NCBI GenBank assembly: GCA_030691665.1
Contig: JAUYDU010000153.1
Span: 1 to 7,907 of the forward strand
Reading direction: 5' to 3'
Length of the DNA: 7,907 nucleotides
Origin: Chloroflexota bacterium
Lineage (GTDB): Bacteria; Chloroflexota; Dehalococcoidia; SM23-28-2
A program made the translations under genes and the position numbers. This document shows positions 1 through 5,351 of the stretch, piece after piece; position 1 is the first letter of the stretch, and the number at the start of each line of letters is the position of its first letter. The notes below the pieces were generated by a model that had not been told where the DNA came from, did no database searches, and was given only the letters and a program-made list of their open reading frames with translations.

Positions 1-163
1 GTCGGAGCTGGTGTTGATGTAGATGGCTGTGGTGGTAGTGGAGTCGACGGCGAAGGCGTAGACCAGAGCCCCCCAGGCAGCGAGGGCGCAGTTGTTGGAG
101 CTGGCCCGGAAGCTGGTCCAGGCGCTGAAGCTGCTGCCGGACCCGGGGCTGGTCACCCGCTGG
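1..163 (-). repeat. Intragenic direct repeat, copy B (period 378 bp)
   Basis: Positions 1-163 match 379-541 with about five mismatches by my count. The copies lie in the same frame inside the tail-type gene, 378 bp (126 codons) apart. The substitutions change three residues (P123/T249, T92/A218 and P80/S206, copy A/copy B) and one is silent. Similarity fades soon after position 163. Confidence 0.9.
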
Positions 164-756
164 GAGTAGAGGCAGGCCAGGCCAGTGACTGAGGCGACGG
201 AGTTGGTCCAGGCGGTGGCCGTGCCCCAGGCGCCGCCGGACCTCTTCTTGCTGTAGACGGTGGCGCCGACTGAGTAGAGGAGGAGGGCGGTGTTGGTGTC
301 CTTGATGGCGGCAGCGAGGTAGCCTACTGCTCCGGCGGCGGTTTGGAGCAGGCTCCACCCGGACCAGGTGGCGCCGTTGTCGGAGCTGGGGTTGATGTAG
401 ATGGCTGTGGTGGTAGTGGAGTCGACGGCGAAGGCGTAGACCAGAGCCCCCCAGGCAGCGAGAGCGCAGTTGTTGGAGCTGGTACGGAAGCTGGTCCAGG
501 CGCTGAAGCTGCTGCCGGGCCCGGGGCTGGTCACCCGCTGGCGGTAGAGGGTGTTGGCATCGATGCGGCAGCGGATGAGGGAGCCGTCAGCGGGCATGGC
601 GGCGGCGTGGAAGTTGTCGGTCTCGCTGCCGGTGTACAGGCGCTGCCAGTTCAGGCGGCGGATGCCGGCGACCTTGTCGGCGATCTCCACCTTGAGGTAG
701 GGGAGGGCGCTGGCGCTCTTCTGGGCGGCCAGGAGGGCGGCGGGCAGGGTGCGCAT
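1..756 (-). CDS. Phage tail/receptor-type structural protein with Asp-box repeat (3' end outside window)
   Basis: An open frame of 252 codons starts at ATG 756 and runs off the left edge without a stop. The N-terminus (about residues 1-70, including RRLNWQRLYTGSE) looks like the leader of phage tail or adsorption proteins. From residue 70 there is a 126-residue repeat. Copy A covers 70-195. Copy B starts at 196 (LYSQRVTSPGSGSSF against LYRQRVTSPGPGSSF) and is cut by the edge. Copy A contains a textbook Asp-box, SSDNGATW at 124-131 (S-x-D-x-G-x-T-W), the beta-hairpin motif of BNR/sialidase-type propellers. Copy B reaches SSD exactly at position 1, so a second box probably lies just outside. 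The protein is rich in S, T, A and aromatic residues, as expected for beta-structure. It follows the 117-residue gene after an 8-nt gap and has only a weak SD, so translational coupling is likely. Carbohydrate or receptor binding at the virion tip is inference. The family assignment is moderate; the open frame and the repeat are certain. Confidence 0.75.
   Translation of the reverse strand, partial: MRTLPAALLAAQKSASALPYLKVEIADKVAGIRRLNWQRLYTGSETDNFHAAAMPADGSLIRCRIDANTLYRQRVTSPGPGSSFSAWTSFRTSSNNCALAAWGALVYAFAVDSTTTTAIYINPSSDNGATWSGWSLLQTAAGAVGYLAAAIKDTNTALLLYSVGATVYSKKRSGGAWGTATAWTNSVASVTGLACLYSQRVTSPGSGSSFSAWTSFRASSNNCALAAWGALVYAFAVDSTTTTAIYINTSSD
379..541 (-). repeat. Intragenic direct repeat, copy A (period 378 bp)
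   Basis: This is the upstream (in transcription) partner of the repeat at 1-163. It encodes the RQRVTSPGPGSSFSAW region through to the SSD of the Asp-box. The near identity at the nucleotide level points to recent duplication or ongoing gene conversion rather than only protein-level repetition. Confidence 0.9.
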
Positions 757-764
757 GATAGTGC

Positions 765-1118
765 CTAGCGCCGCTCCACCATCTCCGCCAGCGTGGGGGG
801 TAGCTCGCGGCCCGCTTTCTGGTAGTGGGCGGCCAGGTGGCGAGCCGCCGCCAGGATCTCCTGGGCGGTCGCCTCGACGCGGCGGCCGCGATAGCCGCCC
901 GGCGAGAGGGCGGCGACCGCCGCTGCTATTCGGTCCCAGTCTACCGTCCGCTCGATGTCCAGCCGCCCCTTTAGGGCACGGAAGATGGCCTGCGTGTGGT
1001 GGGGTAGCTTCCAGGTGGCGGGGTCGCTGGCGTCACCGACGATAGCGAAGGCCTGGGCGGGGAGCCCTTCCTTGCGGGCCTGGAGGCCGGCGCGGATGTT
1101 TGCGGTCGAAGTTGTCAT
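765..1118 (-). CDS. Small phage-type protein with WKLP motif (117 aa), function unknown
   Basis: ATG at 1118 is preceded by a strong SD (AAGGAGG at 1126-1132, spacing about 7). The product is soluble and helical, with no signal peptide or membrane segment. Residues 23-42 read AFAIVGDASDPATWKLPHHT. They are followed by a conserved-looking block, IFRALKGRLD (45-54), and a C-terminal helical part with AARHLAAHYQKAG (91-103). The combination of an aspartate/proline turn, WKLP and a later ArhLaahY helix is one I recognise from short domains in phage head or protease-region proteins, but I cannot name the family. It sits between the adaptor-like gene and the tail-type gene, which suggests a head-completion or connector accessory role (inference). 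The stop TAG at 765-767 lies 8 nt from the next start. The gene is convincing; the function is open. Confidence 0.7.
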   Translation of the reverse strand: MTTSTANIRAGLQARKEGLPAQAFAIVGDASDPATWKLPHHTQAIFRALKGRLDIERTVDWDRIAAAVAALSPGGYRGRRVEATAQEILAAARHLAAHYQKAGRELPPTLAEMVERR

Positions 1119-1152
1119 TTGGTGTCCTCCTTGCGGTCAGGGGCTTAGCCCA

Positions 1153-1200
1153 GGTGGGGGCGCGGCAAGCGGCGCCGGTGAGGGCGCGGCAAGCGGCGCC
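1153..1200. repeat. Two tandem 24-bp GC-rich repeats in the adaptor/117-aa gene gap
   Basis: The unit is GGTGRGGGCGCGGCAAGCGG followed by CGCC. Copies lie at 1153-1176 and 1177-1200 with one mismatch (G1157/A1181). The repeat abuts the stop codon of the adaptor-like gene (TAG at 1202-1204). On the minus strand the junction reads CCGTAGGGGCGCCGC, so the stop lies inside a GTAGGGGC-type dispersed element. Confidence 0.85.
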
Positions 1201-1201
1201 C

Positions 1202-1837
1202 CTACGGCTGCCAGGGGGTGCTCTCCTCGGCGGGCGGGGTCGCCGGCCTGTAGAGGCGGCGCACCCGCACGGCGTTGCGGCGGCTGTACTTGGCCAGGGC
1301 GCGGGAGAAGGCGGCCAGGCGTTCCTGTCCCCAGGTCAGATACTGCCGCCAGACGTCCTGGCCACCGACGTTGATCCGGTTGGTGGCGAAGCTGGCCCAC
1401 TCGATGGCGGCGTAGGCGGCGGCCCCGCTGGCCACCAGCTCCTCCAGGTGGGTGGGCAGGGTGGAGGTGGTGGCGTCCAGGGTGTGCATTTTGGCGTAGT
1501 AGATGTTGACAGACTGGGCGCTGGTGGGGGCGGCGTCTACCAGCAGGGTAAGGGTGCTGAGCCAGATGGAGAAGGGAACGTAGCTGGGAGGGTATTCGCC
1601 GAGGGGGTACTCCACGGCCTCCACAGCGATTAGGTCGGTGAGGCTGGTCAGGGAGATGTCGCGGCTGTTGGCCGTGGTGGTGAGGGTGGCCTTGGCCTCC
1701 AGGGGGATGGCGAGGCTGAGCTCCCGCACGGCCCGGTCGATGTGACGATCGAGCACGGTGTCCGTCCAGCGGTAGTTGGCGGGATCCTCGTCGTGCAGGT
1801 CACGGCGGACGCGGGTCCTCATGTCAGACAGGTTCAC
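1202..1837 (-). CDS. Head-tail adaptor/connector-like phage protein (211 aa)
   Basis: The start is GTG at 1837, with an SD AAGGAGG at 1842-1848 (spacing 4). It overlaps the preceding gene's stop as GTGA, a classic coupled pair. The N-terminus (DMRTRVRRDLHDEDPANYRW, residues 5-24, then TDTVLDRHIDRAVRELS) is the helical signature of many phage adaptor proteins that dock below the portal. A beta-rich middle follows (about 45-110), then a helical segment rich in alanine (HLEELVASGAAAYAAIEWAS, 129-148) and a basic C-terminal tail (AKYSRRNAVRVRRLYRP). About 210 residues is reasonable for this group. The role of joining capsid vertex and tail is inferred from the N-terminal pattern and the position downstream of the capsid gene. 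No portal gene is visible for it to bind. It could instead be a tail-completion protein. Confidence 0.7.
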   Translation of the reverse strand: MNLSDMRTRVRRDLHDEDPANYRWTDTVLDRHIDRAVRELSLAIPLEAKATLTTTANSRDISLTSLTDLIAVEAVEYPLGEYPPSYVPFSIWLSTLTLLVDAAPTSAQSVNIYYAKMHTLDATTSTLPTHLEELVASGAAAYAAIEWASFATNRINVGGQDVWRQYLTWGQERLAAFSRALAKYSRRNAVRVRRLYRPATPPAEESTPWQP

Positions 1838-2127
1838 AGGGCCTCCTTCAGGGCTTGCATGTCTGCCTCAAGCTGCGCCTGGGCCTCCTGCCTCTTCAGG
1901 GCTTCTAGCTCCTGGGCGCGCTTCTGCCAGTCGTCGACCAGGGCGTTGTCCACGAGGCTGTTGATGACGAACTGGGCCATGGTGAGCGGGGGGTCGCCGG
2001 CAGTGGCGCGGGAGGTGTTGGTGCGGGCCAGCAGGAGGGTGAGCCTGGTGAACAGGTTGGGGGCGTCGGTCTCGATGGCGTCCAGGGCCGCTTTCATCTT
2101 GGTGCGGACGTTGGGTGTGATGGGCAT
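1834..2127 (-). CDS. Small helical phage protein (97 aa), function unknown
   Basis: I chose ATG 2127 (MPITPNVRTK) because an SD AAAGGA lies 6 nt upstream at 2134-2139. The upstream alternative at 2166 would begin inside a GC-rich hairpin and adds a proline/arginine-rich tail with no SD. The product is almost entirely helical. Residues 1-50 contain RTKMKAALDAIETDAPNLF. The central PPLTMAQFVINSLVDNALVDD leads into a charged C-terminal coiled coil (about 66-97, QKRAQELEALKRQEAQAQ). It overlaps the adaptor-like gene by 4 nt (GTGA), so the two are probably translated together and may interact. Small coiled-coil proteins at this location can be head-assembly or tail-chaperone factors, but nothing here decides between these. 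I do not recognise a family. Confidence 0.7.
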   Translation of the reverse strand: MPITPNVRTKMKAALDAIETDAPNLFTRLTLLLARTNTSRATAGDPPLTMAQFVINSLVDNALVDDWQKRAQELEALKRQEAQAQLEADMQALKEAL

Positions 2128-2141
2128 TGGGCGTCCTTTCT

Positions 2142-2163
2142 GGGCGGGCACGGGGGCCCGCCC
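2142..2163. repeat. Hairpin in the fibre/97-aa gene gap
   Basis: Arms GGGCGGGC (2142-2149) and GCCCGCCC (2156-2163) are perfect, with a 6-nt loop. The hairpin occupies nearly half of the 51-bp gap between the fibre-like gene and the next gene, just upstream of the latter's SD. There is no T-run on the minus strand, so it is not a canonical terminator. Confidence 0.75.
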
Positions 2164-2178
2164 CAACGGGGCCAGCCG

Positions 2179-3099
2179 TTACACGAGGACCATGACGCGG
2201 TCTCCGGCGCCTAGGGTGTTGCCGGCCTTCCACTGGACTTGGCGTAGGGTGGGCGTGGTGCCCTCGGCGAGGTAGAGGGGCGTGGAGTTGGCGGCGATGG
2301 GGCCAGCCTTGAGGGTGAGGTAGGGCGTAGCGCCGCCCAGGTAGAGCATGTACTTGTTTATGCCGTAGGTGATGTCGGCGATGCGCAGGCCGATGACGGT
2401 GGCGGGCACGATCGTGGAGAGGGGCGAGAGGTCGTCCAGGTGGATGCCCTCGACCAGCGTGGGCACTGAAGACGCTGCGCCGCTAGAGGATATGAGGGCG
2501 TCGACGTAGACGCCGTAGCAGTTGGTGGGGCGCAGGCGGCCAGTGAACCCGATGGGGCGCGGGATCCACAGGCCCTTGGCGTTGGTGAGGGTGGAGCCGC
2601 TCAGTCCGTAGTTGCTCCAGTAGGCCACAATGCCAGCGAGGTCGGTGAGGGTGTAGCCGCTCAAGCCGGTCCAGTAGGCTTGGAAGTTGAGGCCGGCGAC
2701 GAGGCTGGCGGTGGCGTTTCCCCAGTTGACGAGGCCGCCGAGGCCCCAGGTTTCGGTTGCAAGTAGGCCTCTAGTGAGGCCCTGCTCGATCTTGATGCCC
2801 GTCTGGCCGAGGGCGGCGGTGCCCTTGACGAGGAGGGATGTGTCGAGGCTGCCCATGTCGTAGGCGGCGGTGCCGACGGCAAGGCGACTAGTCAGGAGTA
2901 GGACGTTGCCGCCCAGGGTGAGGTGTGGGCTGGCGGTGGCGAGGGTGATGCGGTCGGTGCCGCCGGAGTCCTGGAGGGTGTTGTTGGGGCTGGCACCGAG
3001 CCGGATGGAGCCGGCGAGGGCGTCGCCCTGGGCAGCCAGGTGGGTGGCCTGGTGGAGGCCGCCGCCCGCCGGTTCGCCGAGTAGCTTCAGGGAGCTCAT
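2179..3099 (-). CDS. Fibre-like beta-structured virion protein (306 aa)
   Basis: ATG 3099 has a strong SD (AGGAGGA at 3104-3110) that overlaps the TAG stop of the preceding gene. The composition is G, L, T, S and A, with few charges and no long helix, as in trimeric fibre or spike proteins. Residues 28-70 (LAGSIRLGASPNN, then DRITLATASPHLTLGGNV) resemble the short beta-repeats of fibre shafts. Two imperfect repeats lie at about 141-158 (AYWTGLSGYTLTDLAGIV) and 159-178 (AYWSNYGLSGSTLTNAKGLW). The C-terminus, TPLYLAEGTTPTLRQVQWK (273-291) followed by GNTLGAGDRVMVLV, looks like a compact end domain. There is no chaperone or peptidase motif that I can see. Head-fibre or tail-fibre function is inference. 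Its place between the capsid and adaptor-like genes favours a head-associated fibre. The family is not named. Confidence 0.65.
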   Translation of the reverse strand: MSSLKLLGEPAGGGLHQATHLAAQGDALAGSIRLGASPNNTLQDSGGTDRITLATASPHLTLGGNVLLLTSRLAVGTAAYDMGSLDTSLLVKGTAALGQTGIKIEQGLTRGLLATETWGLGGLVNWGNATASLVAGLNFQAYWTGLSGYTLTDLAGIVAYWSNYGLSGSTLTNAKGLWIPRPIGFTGRLRPTNCYGVYVDALISSSGAASSVPTLVEGIHLDDLSPLSTIVPATVIGLRIADITYGINKYMLYLGGATPYLTLKAGPIAANSTPLYLAEGTTPTLRQVQWKAGNTLGAGDRVMVLV

Positions 3100-3108
3100 G
3101 CTCTCCTC

Positions 3109-3507
3109 CTAGCTCAGGCTGGCGTAGACAGAGACTACCAGGCTGGTGGCGGTGGCCGAGACCACCTTCAGGAAGACGATAGCGCCTCGTACCTCGGCCT
3201 CCAGGCTGGGGATGGGGTTGGCCGCCAGGTCGGCGGCGGCGAAGCTGCGCTCGGCGCCGCGGAAGTACTTGCCCGACGTGGCGTTCCAGACCAAGAGCTG
3301 CACCTTAAGGGCGGTGAGGCCCGAGGAGCCTGTGGTGTCTACATCGAAGCGGACGTTGCGATAGCCGGCGCAGTCCAGCCCCTGGCTGGCGCTGGTGGGG
3401 TCGGCGGCGTCGACGGCCGTCAGGCCGCTGCGATGGAGGATGGGTGTGGTCTCCTCGTAGATCGGCCCTTTAGGCACGCCCTGGGAATCGATGCGAACGT
3501 TGGCCAT
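3109..3507 (-). CDS. Putative head decoration/structural protein (132 aa)
   Basis: I chose ATG 3507 (MANVRIDSQG). GGGAAGGG lies just upstream (AAGGG at 3513-3517, spacing 5). The longer frame from 3585 starts inside a palindromic repeat and would translate intergenic hairpins. The product has no signal peptide. It begins with a flexible arm (1-40, IYEETTPILHRSG) and then a beta-rich core: GYRNVRFDVDTTGSSGL (48-64), LKVQLLVWNATSGKYFRGAE (67-86) and AEVRGAIVFLKVVSATATSL (104-123), ending in VSVYASLS. The pattern of alternating hydrophobic strands with NATSGKYFRG fits a jelly-roll or beta-sandwich such as a capsid decoration protein. The position immediately after the major capsid gene supports this. 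There is no recognised family, so the role is inference. The gap to the fibre gene is only 9 nt. Confidence 0.65.
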   Translation of the reverse strand: MANVRIDSQGVPKGPIYEETTPILHRSGLTAVDAADPTSASQGLDCAGYRNVRFDVDTTGSSGLTALKVQLLVWNATSGKYFRGAERSFAAADLAANPIPSLEAEVRGAIVFLKVVSATATSLVVSVYASLS

Positions 3508-3525
3508 GGGGGCCCTTCCCTTATG

Positions 3526-3544
3526 GTCCCCCTCCCAGGGGGAC
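3526..3544. repeat. Small perfect hairpin upstream of the decoration-type gene
   Basis: Arms GTCCCCCT (3526-3533) and AGGGGGAC (3537-3544) enclose a CCC loop. It lies 19 nt upstream of the ATG at 3507 on the minus strand, near the SD, so it could modulate ribosome access (inference). Confidence 0.65.
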
Positions 3545-3570
3545 GGAACTGACTTGATGGTGGGGGGACT

Positions 3571-3628
3571 GTAGGGGCGCAGCATCCTCCGGAGGCGGAT
3601 CAGCCTCTGGCTAATGCTGCGCCCCTAC
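3571..3628. repeat. 15-bp-arm inverted repeat between the capsid and decoration-type genes
   Basis: Arms GTAGGGGCGCAGCAT (3571-3585) and ATGCTGCGCCCCTAC (3614-3628) are perfect. They surround a 28-nt interior that itself contains CCTCCGGAGG (3586-3595). The element fills the centre of the 165-bp gap after the major capsid gene. It looks like a mobile dispersed palindrome. No T-tract follows on the minus strand. Confidence 0.9.
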
Positions 3629-3672
3629 CCCATTCTCATGAGCTGACGGCACCTCTGAACACTCCGTTGTCG

Positions 3673-4560
3673 TTATGGCCGCACGCCAACTAGCTTGGCC
3701 AGCTTGAGGGTGTTGAACAGGGCGAGGGATGTGTACCACTTGATGCGGCTGCGGCTGGCGTCCTTCGTCTCCAGGCTGCCCACTCTCTCCACCTGGAGGC
3801 CGCCTGGGGCGGTGAGGCCGGCCAGGGAACCTTCGCCGAACTGGGTGGCGTAGATGGTGGAGCAGTCGGTGCTGGTGCCCTGGGTCTGGGCGTCCGAGAT
3901 GTAGTCGGAGACGCCGATGGGGATGCCATCGTAGTACTGGATCATCTGGCCGAACTGATCGCGGTCGGTCTCCAGGAGGGTGCCGGCGGTGCGGGCCAGT
4001 TTGTTGATGATGCGACGGCTGCGGCGGCTCATGAGCAGAATCTCCGGCTTGCCGCCCAGCACCTTGTCCACCAGCTCGTCCAGCTTGTCGAGGGTGAGGG
4101 AGCCGCCGTTGACGCCCATGCTCAGGGTCTGGCCACTGGGGCACAGCACGTCGATGCCGTCGAAGGCCTTGGGATTAGAGCCGGAGTTGCCGCTGATGAA
4201 GGTGTCCTCGAACAGGCCGCGCACGGCCTTGGCCTTGAGCTGGATGACGGCTGTCTCCAAGTCCTGGAGGTTGGAGCGGGTGGCGACGAGGTAGTTATCG
4301 ATGTCGGCGTCGCCGCCCATGATCTTGAGGTTGGCGGTGACCTGGGTGAAGGTGGGGGTGGATTCGGTCCAGGTGTCGCCGACGTCGTAGAAGGCGGCGG
4401 TGGCCAGCGTGGCCTCGCGGTTGTAGGTGAGGCCATTGCCGACGATCTCGACGAAGGGCAACGTCTGGAGGATGGGGCTGTCCTTGATGATGGTCTCGAT
4501 GACGCCCACCAGGAGGACGTCGTTGGAGAGTTTGGCTGCTTCGGCGAGGGTTAGGGCCAT
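3673..4560 (-). CDS. Phage major capsid protein, HK97-fold type (295 aa)
   Basis: ATG 4560 is preceded by AAAGGAG at 4571-4577 (spacing 10). The protein matches what I expect of an HK97-like coat protein without a delta domain. It has an N-arm with a helix (1-30) and an E-loop-like beta region (about 43-80, GLTYNREATLATAAFYDVGD then TPTFTQVTANLKIMGGDADI). A long spine-like helix follows (about 97-120, SNLQDLETAVIQLKAKAVRG). The A-domain-type stretch ILLMSRRSRRIINKLAR (174-190) leads to a conserved-looking YYDGIPIGVSDYI (209-221). The C-terminal P-domain-like strand/helix contains SRIKWYTSLALFNTLKLAKL (271-290). 295 residues is short next to HK97 gp5 (about 385), consistent with a separate upstream scaffold gene. 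It forms the shell hexamers and pentamers. An encapsulin was considered, but the phage neighbours argue against it. Confidence 0.85.
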   Translation of the reverse strand: MALTLAEAAKLSNDVLLVGVIETIIKDSPILQTLPFVEIVGNGLTYNREATLATAAFYDVGDTWTESTPTFTQVTANLKIMGGDADIDNYLVATRSNLQDLETAVIQLKAKAVRGLFEDTFISGNSGSNPKAFDGIDVLCPSGQTLSMGVNGGSLTLDKLDELVDKVLGGKPEILLMSRRSRRIINKLARTAGTLLETDRDQFGQMIQYYDGIPIGVSDYISDAQTQGTSTDCSTIYATQFGEGSLAGLTAPGGLQVERVGSLETKDASRSRIKWYTSLALFNTLKLAKLVGVRP

Positions 4561-4598
4561 TTTCTACACACTCCTTTCCTTTCGCTCCGGTCGTAGCT

Positions 4599-4616
4599 GC
4601 CCCGACAGGTCGGGGC
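4599..4616. repeat. Palindrome GCCCCGAC/GTCGGGGC in the scaffold/capsid gap
   Basis: Perfect arms at 4599-4606 and 4609-4616 are separated by AG. The same CCCCGAC...GTCGGGG core recurs at 5192-5210, so this is a repeat family and not a unique terminator. Confidence 0.8.
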
Positions 4617-4620
4617 TCTG

Positions 4621-4641
4621 GGGCAGGGGCAGGCCCTGCCC
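4621..4641. repeat. Second palindrome in the scaffold/capsid gap
   Basis: GGGCAGGG (4621-4628) and CCCTGCCC (4634-4641) are perfect arms around GCAGG. On the minus strand the flank reads CCGTAGGGCAGGG, matching the GTAGGGG-type elements in the other gaps. It lies between the scaffold stop (4654) and the capsid SD (4571-4577), where an RNA hairpin could influence relative expression (inference). Confidence 0.8.
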
Positions 4642-4653
4642 TACGGTTTTGGT

Positions 4654-5127
4654 CTAGCGTTGCTGCTGCGATAGGCCGTAGGCGATCTTCTCCGTGGGGC
4701 TCAGGGCCGACAGGTCGGGCGGGCGGCGGGCGGGGGCGCCGGTGGGCACCCGCTCCGCCAGGCGCAGGGATTCCAGGCGGGTCTTGAGCTGGGCCACCAC
4801 CTGGAGGGCGGCCTCCATCTGGTGGTCTATGTCCTCCACCGTCTCGCCAGCCACCAGTTCGGGCGGGACGTCCGGGTGGCTGGCCAGGCAGGCGTCGCGG
4901 TACTTGACGGCCGCCGCCTGGAGGCTGGCTCGCAGGCTCTCCGCCTTGGCCTGGACGGCGGCCAGGGTCTCGTCGCGGGCGGCGAGCTGGGCATGGGCCT
5001 CGGCGAGGCTGTCGGTCAGGTGGACGGCCCGCGCCTCGCGGTCGGCGGTGGTGGTCTGGAGGCGGTCGATCTCCGCCTGGGCCTCGGTGATCTGGTCCTG
5101 GAGGGCGGCTATCTCTTCCTCGGTCAC
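4654..5127 (-). CDS. Capsid scaffolding-like coiled-coil protein (157 aa)
   Basis: The start is GTG 5127, with a perfect SD AAGGAGGT at 5134-5141 (spacing 6). Residues 2-75 are a heptad-rich coiled coil (ALQDQITEAQAEIDRLQ, then DSLAEAHAQLAARDETLAAV). A short helical domain follows (HPDVPPELVAGETVEDID, 84-101, then a helix to about 122). The C-terminus is a proline-rich linker (PTGAPARRPPDLSALSP, 128-144) ending in TEKIAYGLSQQQR. A coiled-coil body with a small C-terminal coat-binding element, placed immediately before the capsid gene, is the usual layout for a phage scaffold. The VAGETVEDID and SPTEKIAYGL motifs recall those I associate with scaffold-region proteins. There is no protease serine/histidine motif, so it is unlikely to be a fused protease-scaffold. 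It is the first gene of the cluster, which is itself unusual. Confidence 0.7.
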   Translation of the reverse strand: MTEEEIAALQDQITEAQAEIDRLQTTTADREARAVHLTDSLAEAHAQLAARDETLAAVQAKAESLRASLQAAAVKYRDACLASHPDVPPELVAGETVEDIDHQMEAALQVVAQLKTRLESLRLAERVPTGAPARRPPDLSALSPTEKIAYGLSQQQR

Positions 5128-5133
5128 GCTGAA

Positions 5134-5141
5134 ACCTCCTT
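5134..5141 (-). promoter_or_regulatory. Ribosome binding site of the scaffold-like gene, partly built from a dispersed repeat
   Basis: AAGGAGGT (minus strand) lies 6 nt before GTG 5127 and decides that start. Its AAGG half (5138-5141) is the edge of the CCTTCGACAGG repeat half at 5138-5148. Confidence 0.8.
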
Positions 5142-5179
5142 CGACAGGCCTGCCTGCCGGCAGGCAGGCTCAGGACAGG
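5138..5179. repeat. Dispersed repeat split by a 20-bp palindrome
   Basis: The half CCTTCGACAGG (5138-5148) and the half CTCAGGACAGG (5169-5179) together resemble the intact 22-bp element at 7213-7234 (CCTTCGGCAAG plus CTCAGGGCAGG). Between them lies the palindrome CCTGCCTGCC/GGCAGGCAGG (5149-5168), extended to 22 bp by flanking G/C. It is in the leader of the capsid operon. Confidence 0.8.
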
Positions 5180-5191
5180 TCCGTTCTGGGG

Positions 5192-5210
5192 CCCCGACGC
5201 TGGGTCGGGG
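5192..5210. repeat. CCCCGAC/GTCGGGG hairpin in the operon leader
   Basis: Arms 5192-5198 and 5204-5210 enclose a 5-nt loop. This is the same core as at 4600-4615. It is downstream of the minus-strand promoter candidate, so it would be transcribed in the leader. Confidence 0.7.
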
Positions 5211-5222
5211 GCATCTGTCAGA

Positions 5223-5252
5223 AGAATAGAATATGTGTTCTATTCCAGTCAA
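5223..5252 (-). promoter_or_regulatory. Candidate sigma70-type promoter of the capsid operon
   Basis: On the minus strand, TTGACT (5252-5247) and TATTCT (5228-5223) are 18 bp apart. They match 5/6 and 4/6 of the consensus. Transcription would begin near 5216 and give a leader of about 90 nt before GTG 5127. The local AT-richness stands out sharply from the GC-rich surroundings. Confidence 0.55.
5224..5245. promoter_or_regulatory. Perfect palindromic operator candidate, LexA-like
   Basis: Arms GAATAGAA (5224-5231) and TTCTATTC (5238-5245) are perfect with a 6-bp spacer. The minus strand reads TAGAACACATATTCTA at the centre. This matches the Gram-positive/actinobacterial LexA pattern GAACnnnnGTTC at 7 of 8 fixed positions. 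It covers the -10 and the spacer of the promoter above, the usual place for a repressor. Binding by LexA or by a phage repressor is inference. Confidence 0.6.
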
Positions 5253-5351
5253 GCACGAGGTGGCACAAGAGGGGTCTTAGCTTGAGGATGGGAGCGCCTC
5301 AGGTGGGCATTGTGAACGCCAAAGTTGGCTTCTTCGGCTGTAGTCTGCTGC

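Noticed and set aside
343..1633. Long plus-strand open frames rich in G, A and V
   Set aside because: They are antisense to minus-strand genes with good SDs and phage-like products. Their glycine/alanine/arginine-rich composition is what GC-rich antisense frames give.
2128..2166. Extended N-terminus of the 97-aa gene from ATG 2166
   Set aside because: It starts in a GC-rich hairpin, has no SD and adds an atypical proline/arginine tail. ATG 2127 has AAAGGA at 6 nt.
3508..3585. Extended N-terminus of the decoration-type gene from ATG 3585
   Set aside because: It would translate the 15-bp inverted repeat arm and the 3526-3544 hairpin and has no SD. ATG 3507 has one.
3673..4560. Encapsulin instead of phage capsid
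   Set aside because: The length alone would fit, but an upstream scaffold-like gene and downstream decoration, adaptor and tail-type genes indicate a virion. No cargo-enzyme gene is adjacent.
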